A stretch of DNA of 64,000 nucleotides from CAVPFA01 sp963703655 (GCA_963703655.1 CAVPFA010000003.1:186001-250000); one strand, 5' to 3'; positions 17,502-27,146 are shown, counted from the first letter of the stretch. Numbers and translations: made by a program. Notes: generated from the letters alone by a model not told the origin.

Positions 17502-17577
17502 CGCTCCGCCCCTGGGGTTTCGCGCGACTTTCGACAGGGGCTCCTAGCCGCCTTCCTAGACGCCTCCGAGTGAAGGA

Positions 17578-18351
17578 CTACAGCGCTGGAAGCCCGTACG
17601 ACTCCTCGAAACCAACGATCAACCTGATCAGTCTGTCATGGTCGGCTTCACCACGATTCAATCTAGCGACCACCCGGCCATGCCTCAAAACGACCAAGCG
17701 GTCCGCCAGCTGAAGCACATGAGGAAGAATATGGCTAATGATCAAGACCGCCACGCCTCGATCTCGAGCTGATTCGACAAGCCCAAGCACCGCCTCTGAC
17801 GCCGCGACACCGAGAGCCGCCGTCGGCTCATCCATGATTAGCACCTTGGATGAAAATCCGACAGCTCTTGCAATTGCGACCGACTGACGCTGTCCGCCCG
17901 ACAGAGTTGCCGCCCTAGCATCCAACGACGGCACCACAATGCCTAGCTGCTTCAGCAAGTCGGCGCTCTGGCGGCTCATTTGCTTCTTGTCGAGCTGTCC
18001 GAGCCAGCCCCACAAACCGCTTCTCATCAACTCGCGGCCCAAAAACAGATTGTCGCTCACGCTAAGGTTCGGAAGCAACGCCAAGTCTTGATAAACGGTC
18101 TCGATTCCGAGACGCCGCGCAACTACCGGTCCCCCCAATCGTTCGACCTGTCCATCAACTAGAATCTCGCCTGAATCCGGACGCAACGCGCCAGACATCA
18201 TCTTCACGAGAGTACTCTTACCTGCCCCGTTGTCCCCAATCAGGGCTGTCACCTCGCCCGTTGCCAAAGCCAACGAGGCATCGTCGACGGCCTTCAGTAC
18301 CCCATAAGACTTTGATACACCTCGGACCTCCAACACAGCGCTACCAGTCAC
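17578..18351 (-). CDS. Sugar ABC transporter, ATP-binding subunit
   Basis: The 257-residue protein starts at GTG 18351, with GGAGGT five bases upstream. It has Walker A (GDNGAGKSTL), Q-loop (IETVYQDLALLP), the ABC signature LSGGQRQSVAIARAV, Walker B (KVLIMDEPTAAL) and the switch histidine (IISHILPHV). It is a single-domain member of the RbsA/FrcA group of CUT2 sugar importers rather than the usual fused double domain, so it would act as a homodimer. It powers uptake of a monosaccharide through the permease encoded 22 bases upstream. It is the last gene of the importer operon inside the island. Confidence 0.92.
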   Translation of the reverse strand: MTGSAVLEVRGVSKSYGVLKAVDDASLALATGEVTALIGDNGAGKSTLVKMMSGALRPDSGEILVDGQVERLGGPVVARRLGIETVYQDLALLPNLSVSDNLFLGRELMRSGLWGWLGQLDKKQMSRQSADLLKQLGIVVPSLDARAATLSGGQRQSVAIARAVGFSSKVLIMDEPTAALGVAASEAVLGLVESARDRGVAVLIISHILPHVLQLADRLVVLRHGRVVARLNRGEADHDRLIRLIVGFEESYGLPAL

Positions 18352-18373
18352 GCGCGACCTCCAAGCCAACCAC

Positions 18374-19456
18374 TTACCGTGCTGTTCGACGCTGCCGCAA
18401 CGCACCAGCAACCACGGCGAGAAGTAGCACAAATCCCGTCACCACTGGCTGGTAGTAATCCGAGATTTGCCAAAGCACAAGTGCGTTGTTGACAACACCC
18501 AAAAAGCACACACCCAAGAAGGTACCCAGCGCAGAGCCCTCGCCGCCCGTGAGCGACACCCCTCCCAAGATGATGGCAGCGAAAATCAGCAATACATCGT
18601 TGCCACCAGTCGCCGTCGGCACCGCCGCCTGTGACCAAGACGCAAGAAACACTCCCGCGATCGCTCCCATCATCCCGGTAAGAAGATACGTAATGATTTT
18701 CACGCGGTTGACTCTGACGCCTGACAATATTGCTGCCGCCTCGCCGCCCCCAATGGCGTACAGGTGAAGGCCGTACCTTGTCGTTCGCAGTAAGAATCCT
18801 GCCACAATGTACGAGAACAACATGGCCACTACGAGAATCGGAAGCTGGCCGATTACGTTCTTTCCAGCAATGTCCAAAAAGGCTGGATTGCTAATCGACT
18901 CGCTCTGGCCACCAACGATAACGTAGGCGAGACCAGATGCGATCAACCAAGTCGCGAGAGTTGCAACAAACGGATTGATTCCGACACCAACGACTACGCC
19001 ACCGTTGAGCAAACCGAACGCGAGCCCAATCCCCAGACAGATTACCAGCACGAGCAAAATGCCAACGCCATGGCCAAGCAGGACGCCGGCTGCAACGCTC
19101 ACGAGTACGGCTACGCCGACCATTGAAAGGTCGAGCCCTCCCATAACCATGACCACAGTCGAAAACGCGGCAATCATGCCATCGATCGACACCGCCTCAA
19201 GAATGCTTTCAAGGTTCGCTTGCTTCAAGAAGTAGGGTGATGTCAAACTCAGAGCAACGATTAATGCCGCGAGCGCGAACGCTAGCGTACCCGCGGGGTG
19301 CCCCAGAATGGAGCCGAACACACCGATCGCTTTCGACGCTAGGCTCTTTCCAGACGACCGCCTGGCCACTGCGAGGTCTCCGTTCGGGACGGCTTCCGCC
19401 AGCTCCGTATTCTCACCGCCCGGCCCTGCACGGCCTGGGCTCGTCTCGCTAATCAT
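18374..19456 (-). CDS. Sugar ABC transporter, RbsC-type permease
   Basis: The 360-residue membrane protein has about ten helices and the BPD_transp_2 features of RbsC: IAAFSTVVMVMGGLDLSMVG near the second helix, GVGINPFVATLATWLIASGL, and the coupling segment TRYGLHLYAIGGGEAAAILS followed by GVRVNRVKIITYLLTGM. The N-terminal 45 residues are soluble and hydrophilic. It forms the homodimeric pore of a CUT2 importer in the cytoplasmic membrane. It follows the binding-protein gene by 60 bases. Base composition is visibly less G+C-rich than in the flanking chromosome. Confidence 0.92.
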   Translation of the reverse strand: MISETSPGRAGPGGENTELAEAVPNGDLAVARRSSGKSLASKAIGVFGSILGHPAGTLAFALAALIVALSLTSPYFLKQANLESILEAVSIDGMIAAFSTVVMVMGGLDLSMVGVAVLVSVAAGVLLGHGVGILLVLVICLGIGLAFGLLNGGVVVGVGINPFVATLATWLIASGLAYVIVGGQSESISNPAFLDIAGKNVIGQLPILVVAMLFSYIVAGFLLRTTRYGLHLYAIGGGEAAAILSGVRVNRVKIITYLLTGMMGAIAGVFLASWSQAAVPTATGGNDVLLIFAAIILGGVSLTGGEGSALGTFLGVCFLGVVNNALVLWQISDYYQPVVTGFVLLLAVVAGALRQRRTAR

Positions 19457-19516
19457 CGTGGCCGAAGAGCACTCGATGCCAGCGCGACGTCCCCTCTTCT
19501 AGCGACATCCTCTGAA

Positions 19517-20731
19517 TTATCCCCTCTTAACCGGCTTTCCGTTCTTGAGGTAGTACTTCGCGATATTCGAACGATCGATCGCAGTTGTCTGCGTACCGCT
19601 GGCGCTTGGAATCGGGGTGCCAGCATAAATGGCCTCAAGGAGTGGAACAATGTAGTTCCCGTACAGTTCGGGGAAGAAACTAATGGACATCGTCTCTTTG
19701 CCGGAGTAGATATTGGCGACTCCCAGCTGGTCGAGACCTATGCCGATGTTAAGCGTGTTGACGCTTATTTTTCGACCGGCCCGGGACAGCGCGACGTATG
19801 CCCCCTGAGCGTGCTCGTCATCGAGGCTGAACACAATCAAGTTGTTGATACTTGGATGCGAAACGAGCCACGCGCTCACGGGAGCTGTCTCACCCTGTCC
19901 TGTCGGACCACATTCGATGCTGTACCAGTTACCTGCTGGGATATTAGGCCTTTCCTTCTTTAGAGTTCGCTCAAAGGTCGTGTCAGCAATCTCAACCGAC
20001 GGTCCTACCGCCTTGTCAGCACAGATCAGAATCGTCACCGACTTCGGGGACCAGCTCTTGATCTTGCTTGCCACGTACTGACCAGCTGAAATTCCGGAAT
20101 TGGGCCAGGACGTGCCAAACCACGGGTAACCTGCCTCTGAGAGATACATCACTAGCGTAGGTATACACGCCTTCTTCATTCGGCTGAAGATCGCCGGATA
20201 CAGCGCCTGCTGCGCGTTAGCGTTGAGGGACAAATCCGACCCTTCCGAGATTGTGTCCTCAGCTGCCGTGATCGGATCTGTCTGACTTGGATAATTATTA
20301 TTGAAGACTCTCATGATCAGTCCGGCCTTCTTAACATTGGCCGCAATGTTCTGATTATTAGATACAATAAAGCTGCCGCCGGCCGTGATCCCATATTGCG
20401 CGTACCCGATCCTTACCGGTTGTACTGCCTTCCGGAGCTTAAAGACGAAGCTGCTTGGGTGCTTCGCAACTGCATGGTACGAGCAACTCTTATTGCTCCA
20501 GACCAGCCACGGCCCTGGCAGAGTCTCACCCCCGGTTGCCACCGATATCACCTTCCCGAAGGCGCTCGGACCTCCGATCTTCATCGGTCTGACACCGCTG
20601 AAGGCGAGAGAACCAGTTGCTATGCCACTAGTTGAGCTCAGTACCATGATGGCTAGTCCGACGGCGAGGAGGCACGCAACAATGGACTTCCGTAGATTGC
20701 CTCCAGCGTTTCGAAGCTTCTGGTGAACCAC
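19517..20731 (-). CDS. Periplasmic-type sugar-binding protein of ABC importer
   Basis: From GTG 20731 (AAGGGAGGGG stands five bases upstream) the product is 404 residues; an ATG seven codons earlier lacks a ribosome site. A signal anchor (SIVACLLAVGLAIMVLSSTS) is followed by a type I binding-protein fold with RIGYAQYGITAGGSFIVSNN, two lobes and NNLIVFSLDDEHAQGAYVAL, as in the RbsB/Peripla_BP_4 family. About 50 extra residues precede the first lobe. It would catch the sugar outside the membrane and hand it to the permease. It is the first gene of the importer operon, divergent from the rhamnose-mutarotase-like gene. Confidence 0.88.
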   Translation of the reverse strand: MVHQKLRNAGGNLRKSIVACLLAVGLAIMVLSSTSGIATGSLAFSGVRPMKIGGPSAFGKVISVATGGETLPGPWLVWSNKSCSYHAVAKHPSSFVFKLRKAVQPVRIGYAQYGITAGGSFIVSNNQNIAANVKKAGLIMRVFNNNYPSQTDPITAAEDTISEGSDLSLNANAQQALYPAIFSRMKKACIPTLVMYLSEAGYPWFGTSWPNSGISAGQYVASKIKSWSPKSVTILICADKAVGPSVEIADTTFERTLKKERPNIPAGNWYSIECGPTGQGETAPVSAWLVSHPSINNLIVFSLDDEHAQGAYVALSRAGRKISVNTLNIGIGLDQLGVANIYSGKETMSISFFPELYGNYIVPLLEAIYAGTPIPSASGTQTTAIDRSNIAKYYLKNGKPVKRG

Positions 20732-21302
20732 GACACCCCTCCCTTGTGACATACCTATACCTATTGTGCGTAGTCGAATCGCAAATTGCGCTCGAGCTGA
20801 AGCGTGAGAGATGCGTCGAGGTTGGCTGCCACGACATCGGCCGGCACGCCGTTGCGAGACTTCGGCGACTTCTCGCCAGGCGAGACGGTGTTGAAGCGGG
20901 CATCCTGTTCAAGAGCATGTTCCCCCGGCAGCTCATTTCTGAGGGACCGCCGCCACCTGCATCCCCAGAGGAGGTCAAACGGTCCCTTAGCGAAGGACTG
21001 GAAACGATACCGACATCGTATGCAGAAAACTCGGGGTTCGTCAAGTGGGTTCGTTCACTCCCTCCGTCAAGCCGAGCCCTGCGAGGCGGCTCTGTCTCGT
21101 TTTCGCTCGAAGTGGCGGTCCAAGGGACCTACGCGATGGGAGGACTCGATATTTGATCGCTCTTGAAGGATCCCCGAGTCGTCTGGTATCGTGTCTGGGA
21201 ACGCTACCAGACTAGCGATGCAACCGGCCAAACTGTCGTGTTTGGGCGCCGTGTTGTCGCGGTTACAAACGGGGCGAGAGGTTGACCGTTGGGAGAATCG
21301 CA
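20732..21302. promoter_or_regulatory. Divergent control region between importer and sugar-oxidation operons
   Basis: About 570 bases separate the binding-protein gene (leftward) from the mutarotase-like gene (rightward). Open frames of up to 136 residues cross it on both strands but match no family. Dyads are present: CGCAA-A-TTGCG around 20779, and GTCTGGTA...TACCAGAC (21181-21212) enclosing the LacI-like site listed separately. The region probably holds both promoters. Confidence 0.5.
21194..21211. promoter_or_regulatory. Putative LacI-family operator
   Basis: TCTGGGAACGCTACCAGA is an imperfect 18-base palindrome (TCTGG...CCAGA arms with a central CG step), the shape of LacI/GalR operators. 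It lies 92 bases before the mutarotase-like gene. The island encodes a LacI regulator, and a stronger consensus site stands at 34197-34210. Confidence 0.45.
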
Positions 21303-21617
21303 ATGGAGCGGCTGTGCTTCACGTTCGAGATCTGCGAGGGGCGGGAAGCGGAGTACCTTCGCAGGCACGCGGAGATGACCGACGATCTGCGACAAGAGAT
21401 TCAAACTGCGGGCTTTCTCAACTATTCGCTGTTCATACGCGGAAACCAGGTTATCGGCTACGCGGAGTGCAGTCCGAACATCGCTGAGGCCTCGCACCAA
21501 CTTGGCGAGTCCTCCGCCGCGGCCGCTTGGAATCTTCGCTTCGAGGACATCGTCAGTGAGTCAGGCACCAAGGAATCGGGCCCGGAGCGGGCCATGGAAT
21601 ACTGGCATGTCGGATAG
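21303..21617 (+). CDS. L-rhamnose mutarotase-like protein (RhaM family)
   Basis: The 104-residue product (MERLCFTFEICEGREAEYLR, HAEMTDDLRQEIQTAGFLNY, SLFIRGNQVIGYAECSPNIA) has the dimeric ferredoxin-like fold of RhaM, including the histidine in RRHAEM and the tyrosine-rich strand. RhaM interconverts alpha and beta anomers of L-rhamnose, and relatives act on L-fucose. Shine-Dalgarno GGGAGA stands six bases before the ATG. It is the first gene of the rightward operon in the island and the best clue that the imported sugar is a 6-deoxyhexose or similar. Substrate is inferred. Confidence 0.82.
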   Translation: MERLCFTFEICEGREAEYLRRHAEMTDDLRQEIQTAGFLNYSLFIRGNQVIGYAECSPNIAEASHQLGESSAAAAWNLRFEDIVSESGTKESGPERAMEYWHVG

Positions 21618-21678
21618 TCCGTCGGTTGGGCCGCGGCTTGTCCCTATATCCTTTAGTACCGTCGCGACGGAGTAGGCG

Positions 21679-22746
21679 ATGAGCAAGGTGAGAATCAGCG
21701 TAATTGGCGCCGGGAGTTGGGCAGTTAGTTCGCACCTCGCGACCCTCATGAGTCTGAAGGATCGAGTGGAACTCGTCGGAGTCTGCCGCAAAGGTCGACC
21801 GGAATTGGACGCGATCAAGGAAAGCTTTGGGTTCACGTTAGCGAGTGAGGATTACGCCGAAGTCCTTCGCGAGCATGTGGACGCCGTTATTGTGGCGAGT
21901 CCGCCGGCGTTGCACTTCGAGCATGCGCTGGCGGCTTTGCAACTCGGAGCTCACGTCCTTGTGGAGAAGCCCTTCACGCTGTCAGCCAATGATGCCTGGG
22001 AATTGACCGAGACAGCGCGTAGCCATGGGCTTGAGATCGTCGTCGCATTCGGATGGAACTACCTCCCCATGGTCTGCCAGGCGGCACAGCTCTTGGAGTC
22101 GGCCGGTGTCGGCAACATTGAGCATGTATCTATACAAATGGCGAGCCCAGCGCGAGAGCTGTTGTCCGGCTCAAATATTCAGTACCTGCGGTCCGCGAAG
22201 ACTGTGTCGCCCGATGCGTCAACGTGGACCAATCCCAATATCTCCGGCGGCGGTTATGGCCAGGCCCAGCTCTCCCACGCTCTGGGTTTGGCACTGTGGT
22301 TGACTCGGCTGAGAGCCGCGGAGGTCGTCGCCTTCATGGGCACTTGGGCTCAGCCGGGAATTGAACTCCACGATGCTATTGGATTGAGGTTCACTAACGG
22401 AGCGGTCGGAACAGTGGCAGGAGGGTCGTGTCATCTGGGGGCGGGTGACAACAAGTTTCAACTCGAGGTCCGTGTGATTGGCTCTGATGGACAACTGCAC
22501 CTCGACTTTGAACGCGAGTTGATCTGGCACTGGCACAAGAGCGCAGCCGAGACTCGACTCACCCCACCAGAGGGAGCAGGCACCTACGAGTGTTCGGGAC
22601 CTGTCAATGCCCTAGTGAACATCGCCGACAACGCGTGATTCACCAACAACTCGCCCGGAGAGCTCGGAGCTCGCACAGTCGAGGTGTTGGAACTTGCCTA
22701 TAAGAGTCAGCGCTCTGGTCAAATCGAAAAGGTGAACACCGGATAG
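21679..22746 (+). pseudogene. Gfo/Idh/MocA-family dehydrogenase with in-frame TGA
   Basis: The 355-codon frame has the NAD(P) Rossmann motif VRISVIGAGSWAVSSHLAT, the EKP motif (AHVLVEKPFTLSANDAWELT) and a C-terminal oxidoreductase domain. A TGA stop at 22636-22638 (codon 320) cuts it, yet the same frame continues NNSPGELGARTVEVLELAYK and IEKVNTG to TAG 22744-22746, exactly the C-terminal helix the family has. So one base change turns an intact gene into a shortened one that lacks 35 residues. Gfo/Idh enzymes oxidise sugars, inositols or their derivatives at a hydroxyl group. It lies 61 bases after the mutarotase-like gene and would be the sugar 1-dehydrogenase or a downstream oxidation step. 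Confidence 0.78.
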
Positions 22747-22761
22747 AGGGGAACGATTGTC

Positions 22762-23267
22762 GTGTTGATCGAGCACGTGGGCATCACTGTGCACGCGACT
22801 TGGAGCGATCGAGGGTCTTCTACGAAGCCATCTTGGGAGAGCCACCGCTGCAACGCGTCTCGTGGCGAGACAAAGATGCAGAGTACGTCGCGAGAATGAT
22901 GGGTCAGCCTGGACTTACCCTCGACGTTGTGTTCTTCCGTATCGGTCGGGAAGCTATTCTCGAAGTGATTCAGTTTCACGGTCTGCCTGAAACCGGCGAG
23001 TCCAAGCCCGTGAGGCACTACGAGGTCGGTGGGGTACACCTTGGCTTCTGTGTAAAGAATATCGAGGAGGTCTTTGATCGGCTACGTGCTGCGGGCGTAG
23101 GCGTCCTGAACGAACCCAAGCCAGTTGCGATTGAGTACGGCCCCTATAAGGGAACCGGCGGACGGTCCGTCATCTTCCGCGATCCGGACGAGAATAACCT
23201 GCAGCTGATGGAAATCACCAGTCGACCGGGCGGACTTCCTCTGCCGGCCGGGGTCGGTGTTGAGTAG
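22762..23267 (+). CDS. VOC-family protein, one frameshift near the start
   Basis: The gene starts at GTG 22762 (MLIEHVGITVH, with AGAGGGGAA upstream) and the frame shifts near 22795 into DLERSRVFYEAILGEPPLQR. The result is a VOC-fold protein of about 168 residues with metal-ligand positions in the first strand (HVGITVH), in AILEVIQF, in VGGVHLGFCVKN and in NNLQLMEI. Glyoxalase-fold proteins of this type are dioxygenases, epimerases or lyases. Its place between a dehydrogenase and a lactonase-like gene suggests a role in sugar-acid handling. The shift could be a sequencing error. Confidence 0.7.
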
Positions 23268-23327
23268 CCAGGGTGTCCACGCGCCCGATTGGACAACGGC
23301 TCCAGCCGTATGAGGGAGGAACCCGAC

Positions 23328-24251
23328 GTGAGCGAGACCATTATGTCCGTGCTGGGGCCGGTTGCTGCGAGCGAACTCGGCCCTACGCTCTGTCACGAAC
23401 ACTTGTTCATTGACCTATGGACCGAGTTCCAGCGCGACGGGGTGCTCAATGATGTCGATCTCGCCGTTGCAGAGCTAGCACCGTTTGTCGCTGCCAAGGG
23501 GCGCACTGTGGTCGACTGTACGATCAGCGACATAGGTCGGAATCCGGTTGCGCTGAGGGAGGTGGCCCGCCAGACGGGTCTGAACATCATTATGGGGACA
23601 GGGCACTACCGGAACCCGTACCTCGACAGGAAATGGTTCGACCGCAACGATCCTGACGCTATCGCGCAACAGATGGTCACGGAGTTGGTAGAAGGAGTCG
23701 CGGATACCGATATTCGCGCCGGCATCATCGGAGAGATTGGATGTGAACGCGCGTGGATCGGTGCCGCCGAGGAACGGTCGTTTCGCGGGGCGGCCCGCGC
23801 TCATCTAGCGACCGGTGTGACAATTACCACACATGCCGCAGGTTGGCCGGTTGGCCTCAAGCAATTGGACATCCTTGAAGCCGAGGGCGTCTCGCCAAAC
23901 CGAGTGATCATTGGTCACTGCGACACCGTCCCAGACCCCGACTATCACCTAGAGATCGCGTGCCGCGGTGCTTTCGTGGAGTTCGACACGATCCGAGAAG
24001 CCAACGAGCATGAGCTAAGTGCGCGCGAGAGGTACATCTCGAACCTCGCTGAACAAGGACTCCTCGGCCATGTTTTGCTGTCCCAGGACATCTGCCTGCG
24101 ACAGCACCTCGCGGCTCGGGGCGGCGGAGGATACGGATTCCTGTTCACGACCTTCGTTCCTCGTCTCGTAAAGTTCGGCCTGTCCGAGGACCAGGTCAAC
24201 GTACTGCTTGTTGAGAACCCTCGTCGAGCCCTGTCCGGCGTCGACTTGTAG
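23328..24251 (+). CDS. Phosphotriesterase-family metal-dependent hydrolase (probable lactonase)
   Basis: I place the start at GTG 23328 because AGGGAGGA stands seven bases before it; ATG 23310 in the same frame has no such site. The 307-residue barrel carries the metal ligands of the phosphotriesterase family: HEH in LGPTLCHEHLFIDLW, histidines in TITTHAAGWPVG and VIIGHCDTVPD, and the aspartate in LLSQDICLR. The segment that normally bears the metal-bridging lysine reads AGIIGEIGCE, with glutamate as the likely replacement. Many relatives hydrolyse lactones rather than phosphate triesters, and a lactonase step fits this sugar-oxidation operon. The next gene starts 11 bases after the stop. Confidence 0.82.
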   Translation: MSETIMSVLGPVAASELGPTLCHEHLFIDLWTEFQRDGVLNDVDLAVAELAPFVAAKGRTVVDCTISDIGRNPVALREVARQTGLNIIMGTGHYRNPYLDRKWFDRNDPDAIAQQMVTELVEGVADTDIRAGIIGEIGCERAWIGAAEERSFRGAARAHLATGVTITTHAAGWPVGLKQLDILEAEGVSPNRVIIGHCDTVPDPDYHLEIACRGAFVEFDTIREANEHELSARERYISNLAEQGLLGHVLLSQDICLRQHLAARGGGGYGFLFTTFVPRLVKFGLSEDQVNVLLVENPRRALSGVDL

Positions 24252-24262
24252 GGGATTCCGAA

Positions 24263-24961
24263 ATGTCTTCGCGGCGAGCGCTAGTCACAGGCAGTGCACA
24301 TGGAATCGGCGCCGCGATCGCTGCTGGCTTGGCCAACGCGGGGCACGACGTGATCGGTGTTGACATCGCCGGCGATTCTCCTCCAGGCACCTGGAACTAT
24401 GATTTGGCCTCCTGGAAAGCGTGCATCGACCTTGCCCGCGCAGCCAAAGAAGTCGACATCGTTGTTAACAACGCCGCCATCCTGATCGAGAAGCCGGCAG
24501 CCGAGTTCACCCAAGAGGACTTCGAACTGACTGTCGCGACCAACCTCCGCGCACCCTTTCTCTTGACGCGTGAACTCATGCCGGGGATGGTCAAGCGCGG
24601 TTTTGGTCGCATCGTCAACGTCTCTAGTGTTGGCGCTCGCACGGGTGGCTTGACCTCCTCAGCCGTGTACGCCTCCACGAAGGCAGGACTCCTGGCTCTG
24701 ACAAAGCACTTCACGCGTACCGGTGGTCCGTCCGGTGTAACCGTGAACGCCCTTGCACCGGGAGGCATTGACACGCCGATGTTCCAGGCCCAAAAGGAAA
24801 GGGACCCTAGCTTGGAGGGCCGGATCCGATCACTAATACCAACGAACCGACTCGGGTTGCCAGCCGACGTTGCGGCCATGGCGATCTTCCTTTCGGGCGA
24901 GTCCTCTGGATTTATCAACGGCGTGACCATCGACGTCAATGGTGGATGGGTAATGGTCTAA
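24263..24961 (+). CDS. SDR-family oxidoreductase
   Basis: The 232-residue enzyme has the classical SDR parts: RALVTGSAHGIGAAIAAGLA (cofactor motif), DIVVNNAAIL, the serine in IVNVSSVGARTGG, YASTK with the catalytic Tyr and Lys, and APGGIDTPM. The acidic residue after the second strand (GVDIAG) points to NAD rather than NADP. SDRs in sugar-acid pathways oxidise either the sugar at C1 or the 2-keto-3-deoxy acid at C4/C5. It is the last gene of the rightward operon of the island. Confidence 0.88.
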   Translation: MSSRRALVTGSAHGIGAAIAAGLANAGHDVIGVDIAGDSPPGTWNYDLASWKACIDLARAAKEVDIVVNNAAILIEKPAAEFTQEDFELTVATNLRAPFLLTRELMPGMVKRGFGRIVNVSSVGARTGGLTSSAVYASTKAGLLALTKHFTRTGGPSGVTVNALAPGGIDTPMFQAQKERDPSLEGRIRSLIPTNRLGLPADVAAMAIFLSGESSGFINGVTIDVNGGWVMV

Positions 24962-25115
24962 GGAAGCCAGGGCACGGCCAGACTTTCGAGCGCATGGGCT
25001 GCGCTCAGATTCTCCGATCCGATACCTGTGGTCAAGGCTCGATGCTTTCCTTTGGTTGCCACCACTGACTGAATCTCCAGAGCTACCGCGGCCACTGTGA
25101 GCTGGCTCTTATCGT

Positions 25116-25877
25116 TCAGTGCAGGGCTAGGCCACCCGTAACATCGAATTCTGCGCCAGTTGCGTACGTCGCCTCATCGCTTACCAGCCATGCAATCATC
25201 CGTGCGACCTCGACTGGATCAGCAAGTCGTCCTAGAGGAATCAGTTCTCGCTCAATCTGACGCAGCAGCTCCTCAGGTGTCTCGTCCAGCGCCATCCTCG
25301 TACGCATCCCGCCTGGACAGACGGTATTGACGAGAACACCTCTTGATGCACCGTACTTGGCGAACATCTTCGTAAAAACCGCGACCGCCCCTTTGGAAGC
25401 CTCGTAAATTGCCGATGTCATCGTCAAGCCCCCTTGGTAGACGCCTGTCGAGGTGATGTTGACAATCCGACCCCACTGGCGCGTCTCCATATCCGATATT
25501 GCCGCTCTGCTCAATAGGAACACCGCCATCGCGTTAGTGTGAAAAATGTGATCAAAGCTCTCAGGCGACACCTCCTCAAGGTCTTGACGCGACAGCACTG
25601 CGGCCGCATTGACCAGGATGTCAACTCGACCAAGCCGTCCAACGACCTCAGGCACAACAAGTTCACACTCCTGGCCAATACTAAGATCTCTCTGCACGAT
25701 TTGCACTGCCGTGCCGTGCTTGCGCAGTCGGTCGCCCGTCGCTTGCAAGACGTCGTGGCGCACGTCGACCAGTGCAATGTTTATCCCACGTTCGGCCAAA
25801 AGCTCAGCAACGGCTGCTCCTAGGCCACCTGCTCCTCCAGTTATGATGGCCACTCGTCGCTCACTACTGAGGCTCAT
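25116..25877 (-). CDS. SDR-family oxidoreductase
   Basis: The 253-residue protein starts at ATG 25877 (MSLSSERRVAIITGGAGGLG), with AGGAAGGA eight bases upstream. It has GGAGGLGAAV, the acid after the second strand (ALVDVRHD, NAD preference), DILVNAAAVL, IVNITSTGVYQGG, YEASK with catalytic Tyr and Lys, and CPGGMRTRM. It is a second SDR in the island, on the opposite strand, 183 bases downstream of the LacI gene and thus probably the last gene of the leftward operon. It may oxidise a different hydroxyl of the same substrate. Confidence 0.87.
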   Translation of the reverse strand: MSLSSERRVAIITGGAGGLGAAVAELLAERGINIALVDVRHDVLQATGDRLRKHGTAVQIVQRDLSIGQECELVVPEVVGRLGRVDILVNAAAVLSRQDLEEVSPESFDHIFHTNAMAVFLLSRAAISDMETRQWGRIVNITSTGVYQGGLTMTSAIYEASKGAVAVFTKMFAKYGASRGVLVNTVCPGGMRTRMALDETPEELLRQIERELIPLGRLADPVEVARMIAWLVSDEATYATGAEFDVTGGLALH

Positions 25878-26060
25878 TGTGGTCCTTCCTGCAGCGATGA
25901 GAATGCCCATTTGTCTGCCCCTAAACAGCCGGCAGTAATGGGGGACGTTCGTAACATGAGAGCGATCCCGAGGCCAAGTATAGTCCCGGTCTATGGAGGG
26001 ACTAGCAGGTGGTCGCAAGGTTCTTAAGAGACCCACGTCAGCATCGTCGTCCATTCTCGA

Positions 26061-27117
26061 CTAGCCACGTGCCTCCTTCCTTGATCGCGGCGAGGGCGGA
26101 GCCGATGAGTCCCGAGCAACATAGAAGGTCGGCAAGACTTCCGTTCTGGGTGGTGCGTCGGGATCCTGCATGCGCTCGACCAGCAGCTGGGCTGCGGCAA
26201 CCCCGATCGCCTCGCCGTCTCGTGCGATGACGCTGATTGCGGGCTTCAAGAGTCGTAGGAATTCGACCTCGTCACATATGACAACAGACATGTCGGTTCC
26301 TGGCAGAACAGCTCGTTCGTCTAGTGCGTGCAATACGCCCGACCCGACCTGGACTCCGCTGGCGATGATCGCTGTCGGAGACCGCTCCCTGTCCAGCAGT
26401 GCCATGGTTGTGCTGTATCCGAACCCGTGGGTGTATGTTCCGAGTTTGCTCTCATAGTTGCGCTTGCTAAGGTTGGCTTCTCGGCACGCGACATCGAAGG
26501 CTCGCATTCGCTCACGCGAAGCCCTGACGTCAGGAGGACCGCCCACCAACACAAGGTGACGATGTCCAAGCTGAATCAGCGACTCAACCGCGGCGTGCAC
26601 GCCATTGAAGTGGTCCGACAGCACCGCGCTAGCGTTAAGCCCCGCTACTTCGCGGTCAACTAGCACGATCGGAGCCGATGTCTCCTGCAAGGCAGCCAAG
26701 GTGTCTGGATTGGTCTCAGACTGGAGCGACAGTATCAGGCCGTCCACCCTCCTCTGCCGCAGTACCCGCAGGTGCTTTGCATCCCTCGACGGATCGCCGA
26801 GAGAGTTCATCAACAAGATTGAGTACCCGTCTGCTTCAAGCTCTTGTTCGGCACCCTTCACGATGTCGGCAAAGAGTGGATTCGAAATATCTCGGACGAT
26901 GAACCCGATCGAGGTGGTGACTCCAAGCCGAAGGCTCTGGGCGATAAAGTCCGGTTCGTAGCGAAGTTCCTGCACCGCGTTCAGACGCGTTGGCGCATGG
27001 CGGCGCTCACGTCCGGATGGTCGTTCAGAACGCGTGAGACGGAGGAGGCTGCAACGCCCGCAAGTCGCGCAACTTCGCCGATCGTGGTCTGGCGCGCTGC
27101 CCACTTTCGAGGTTCAT
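26061..27117 (-). CDS. LacI-family transcriptional regulator, one frameshift
   Basis: The DNA-binding part reads TTIGEVARLAGVAASSVSRV, then LNDHPDVSAAMRQRV, where the frame hits TGA. One base shift near 26984 (a lost C in GTCCTG) continues LNAVQELRYEPDFIAQSLRL and a full type I effector domain: TTSIGFIVRDISNPLFADIV, IVLVDREVAGLNASAVLSDH, AIIASGVQVGSGVLHALDE. The whole is about 345 residues, normal for LacI. The exact start is unclear (ATG 27117 needs another shift; the frame is open to 27214). It would sense the sugar or a product and control the island operons, for which operators are proposed at 34197 and 21194. It follows the lipoyl-domain gene. Confidence 0.8.
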
Positions 27118-27146
27118 CCGAACCCTGCGGGCGATTCGCGACATAC

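Noticed and set aside
20746..21166. Two plus-strand frames (136 and 120 residues) in the divergent island control region
   Set aside because: No motif, overlapping in two frames, and they cross the probable promoters and dyads.
22636..22638. TGA as a recoded sense codon (selenocysteine or code change)
   Set aside because: Many other genes here end properly at TGA with overlapping downstream starts, and no SECIS-like hairpin is apparent after the codon.
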